The notes under the pieces: model-generated
Databases searched by the model: none
The model's input: only the letters and a program-made list of their open reading frames with translations
What the model was told of the DNA's origin: nothing
NCBI GenBank assembly: GCA_002358875.1
Contig: DEPS01000109.1
Coordinates: forward strand, 21,915 to 27,532
Direction of reading: 5' to 3'
DNA: 5,618 nucleotides
Source of the DNA: Lachnospiraceae bacterium UBA3386
Lineage (GTDB): Bacteria; Bacillota; Clostridia; Lachnospirales; Lachnospiraceae
In this document: positions 5,178 through 5,618 of the stretch, in pieces
Numbering within the stretch: the stretch's first letter is position 1
How the letters are laid out: each line of letters begins with the position of its first letter
Translations under genes and position numbers: made by a program

Positions 5178-5217
5178 AAAAAAAACGGAGGCAGCGTTTT
5201 TCACACTTCCTCCGTTT
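5178..5217 (-). terminator. Intrinsic terminator of the XRE gene
   Basis: On the minus strand AAACGGAGG (complement of 5209-5217) pairs with CCTCCGTTT (complement of 5183-5191) and is followed by eight T's (A-run 5178-5185). The upstream arm lies inside the last codons of the XRE gene and the stop codon is in the 17-base loop, so the coding end and terminator overlap. Confidence 0.8.
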
Positions 5218-5560
5218 CTTGGCTGTCTTTGACAGCTCTGATTATATTTTCCACAAGGCGCAATTCCTTTTCGGACATAGAGCCGAGCATGATATTGATA
5301 CGCTTTTTGCAAGCGTCATCTGCGCTCATGCCTGGATAAAAGAACTGATCCACCGATATATCGAACTTTGTCACCAGCTGATAAAAGATATTCAGGCTGG
5401 GATGCTGGCCGTCGTTTTCATGGTACATGACGGTACGGGGATCGCGGTCAATAATACAGGCCAGTTGCTCCTGTGTCATGCCGCTGGCTTCTCTTTTGCG
5501 CTTAATTTCGCGCCCTATATCGTGGAAATCAAACTTTCGCTCATCGCGTTCAAATTGCAT
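5201..5560 (-). CDS. XRE-family helix-turn-helix transcriptional regulator
   Basis: 119 residues. Residues ~15-74 are a Cro/CI-type HTH domain: IGREIKRKREASGMTQEQLA is helix 1 plus the start of helix 2, DPRTVMYHENDGQHPSL is the recognition region, and FYQLVTKFDISVDQFF is the usual closing helix of this family. A short C-terminal helix pair (MLGSMSEKELRLVENIIRAV) may dimerise. I prefer ATG at 5560 because GGTGAT (5570-5565), complementary to the 16S end, lies 4 bases before it; ATG 5566 and GTG 5569 are in-frame alternatives. It faces the relaxase and is transcribed toward it. A 16-bp palindrome just before the start suggests autoregulation. The DNA is visibly AT-richer than the transfer genes. 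A repressor controlling element maintenance or a divergent gene beyond the right edge is likely, but the target is not shown. Confidence 0.9.
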   Translation of the reverse strand: MQFERDERKFDFHDIGREIKRKREASGMTQEQLACIIDRDPRTVMYHENDGQHPSLNIFYQLVTKFDISVDQFFYPGMSADDACKKRINIMLGSMSEKELRLVENIIRAVKDSQETEEV

Positions 5561-5571
5561 AGACATCACCC

Positions 5572-5587
5572 AATGTAATTTTACATT
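5572..5587. promoter_or_regulatory. Palindromic operator candidate of the XRE regulator
   Basis: AATGTAA (5572-5578) and TTACATT (5581-5587) are perfect inverted repeats with a 2-base spacer, 11 bases upstream of the preferred ATG and covering the proposed -10 box. Size, symmetry and place fit a dimeric HTH repressor site; binding by this protein is inference. Confidence 0.65.
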
Positions 5588-5606
5588 TCAGGTCATAGGA
5601 TTTGAA
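5578..5606 (-). promoter_or_regulatory. Probable promoter of the XRE gene
   Basis: On the minus strand TTCAAA (5606-5601) and TAAAAT (5583-5578) have 17-base spacing; each matches sigma-A boxes at 4-5 of 6 positions. The start would fall near 5571, giving a leader of only ~11 bases that still contains the GGTGAT ribosome site. A TATAAA at 5615-5610 is an alternative -10 whose -35 lies outside the window. Confidence 0.5.
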
Positions 5607-5618
5607 CGATTTATAATT

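Noticed and set aside
4280..5179. Minus-strand open frame of 299 aa opposite the relaxase
   Set aside because: Antisense to the clear relaxase C-terminus and running through the inverted-repeat region; no recognisable domain.
5219..5578. Plus-strand 119-aa frame
   Set aside because: It is the exact antisense of the XRE regulator, whose HTH domain is clear.

Overview
The window reads as part of a conjugative or mobilizable element (ICE/IME type) from a gram-positive gut Clostridia host. GC-rich Oscillospiraceae-like bacteria are my best guess. The reasons are the gene set and order (NlpC/P60 cell-wall hydrolase, DUF4315, DUF4366/CD1107-like, cysteine-rich VLP, MobC, CD1845-like, HxDxxHxHNH relaxase), strong AGGAGG-type ribosome sites, ATGA/TTGA start-stop overlaps and GC-rich codon use. 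The taxonomic call is inference; the gene families are read from the protein sequences.

Layout: 1-792 is the 3' part of a C40 (NlpC/P60) peptidase gene, followed by a tight operon of DUF4315 (808-1056), a signal-peptide/one-TM DUF4366-like protein (1053-1730) and a cysteine-rich VLP protein (1727-2080). A 132-base gap holds two hairpins, the second terminator-like. A second operon follows: an unrecognised 114-aa protein (2213-2557), a 54-aa protein (2566-2730) and MobC (2727-3074). Next come a hairpin, a good sigma-A promoter and a small CD1845-like membrane protein (3219-3512). The relaxase (about 3596-5011) is next, with no ATG/GTG/TTG at its natural N-terminus: an ACG sits where ATG is expected. 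A structure-rich stretch (5012-5177) is a candidate oriT. The last gene, on the minus strand (5201-5560), is an XRE-type repressor with its own terminator and a palindromic operator, in visibly AT-richer DNA.

How it works together (inference from families): the left part makes cell-envelope and mating-channel components; MobC and the relaxase nick and lead the DNA strand for transfer; the XRE protein probably controls itself and perhaps the module beyond the right edge.

The most unusual feature is a 23-bp near-palindrome present four times (1004, 3116, 3515, 5034). All copies have the same orientation, each at or just after the 3' end of a gene, and one lies inside the DUF4315 coding sequence. 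Its departures from perfect symmetry are all G-U compatible in the gene-sense RNA, which suggests an RNA hairpin element. I do not recognise it as a named repeat family.
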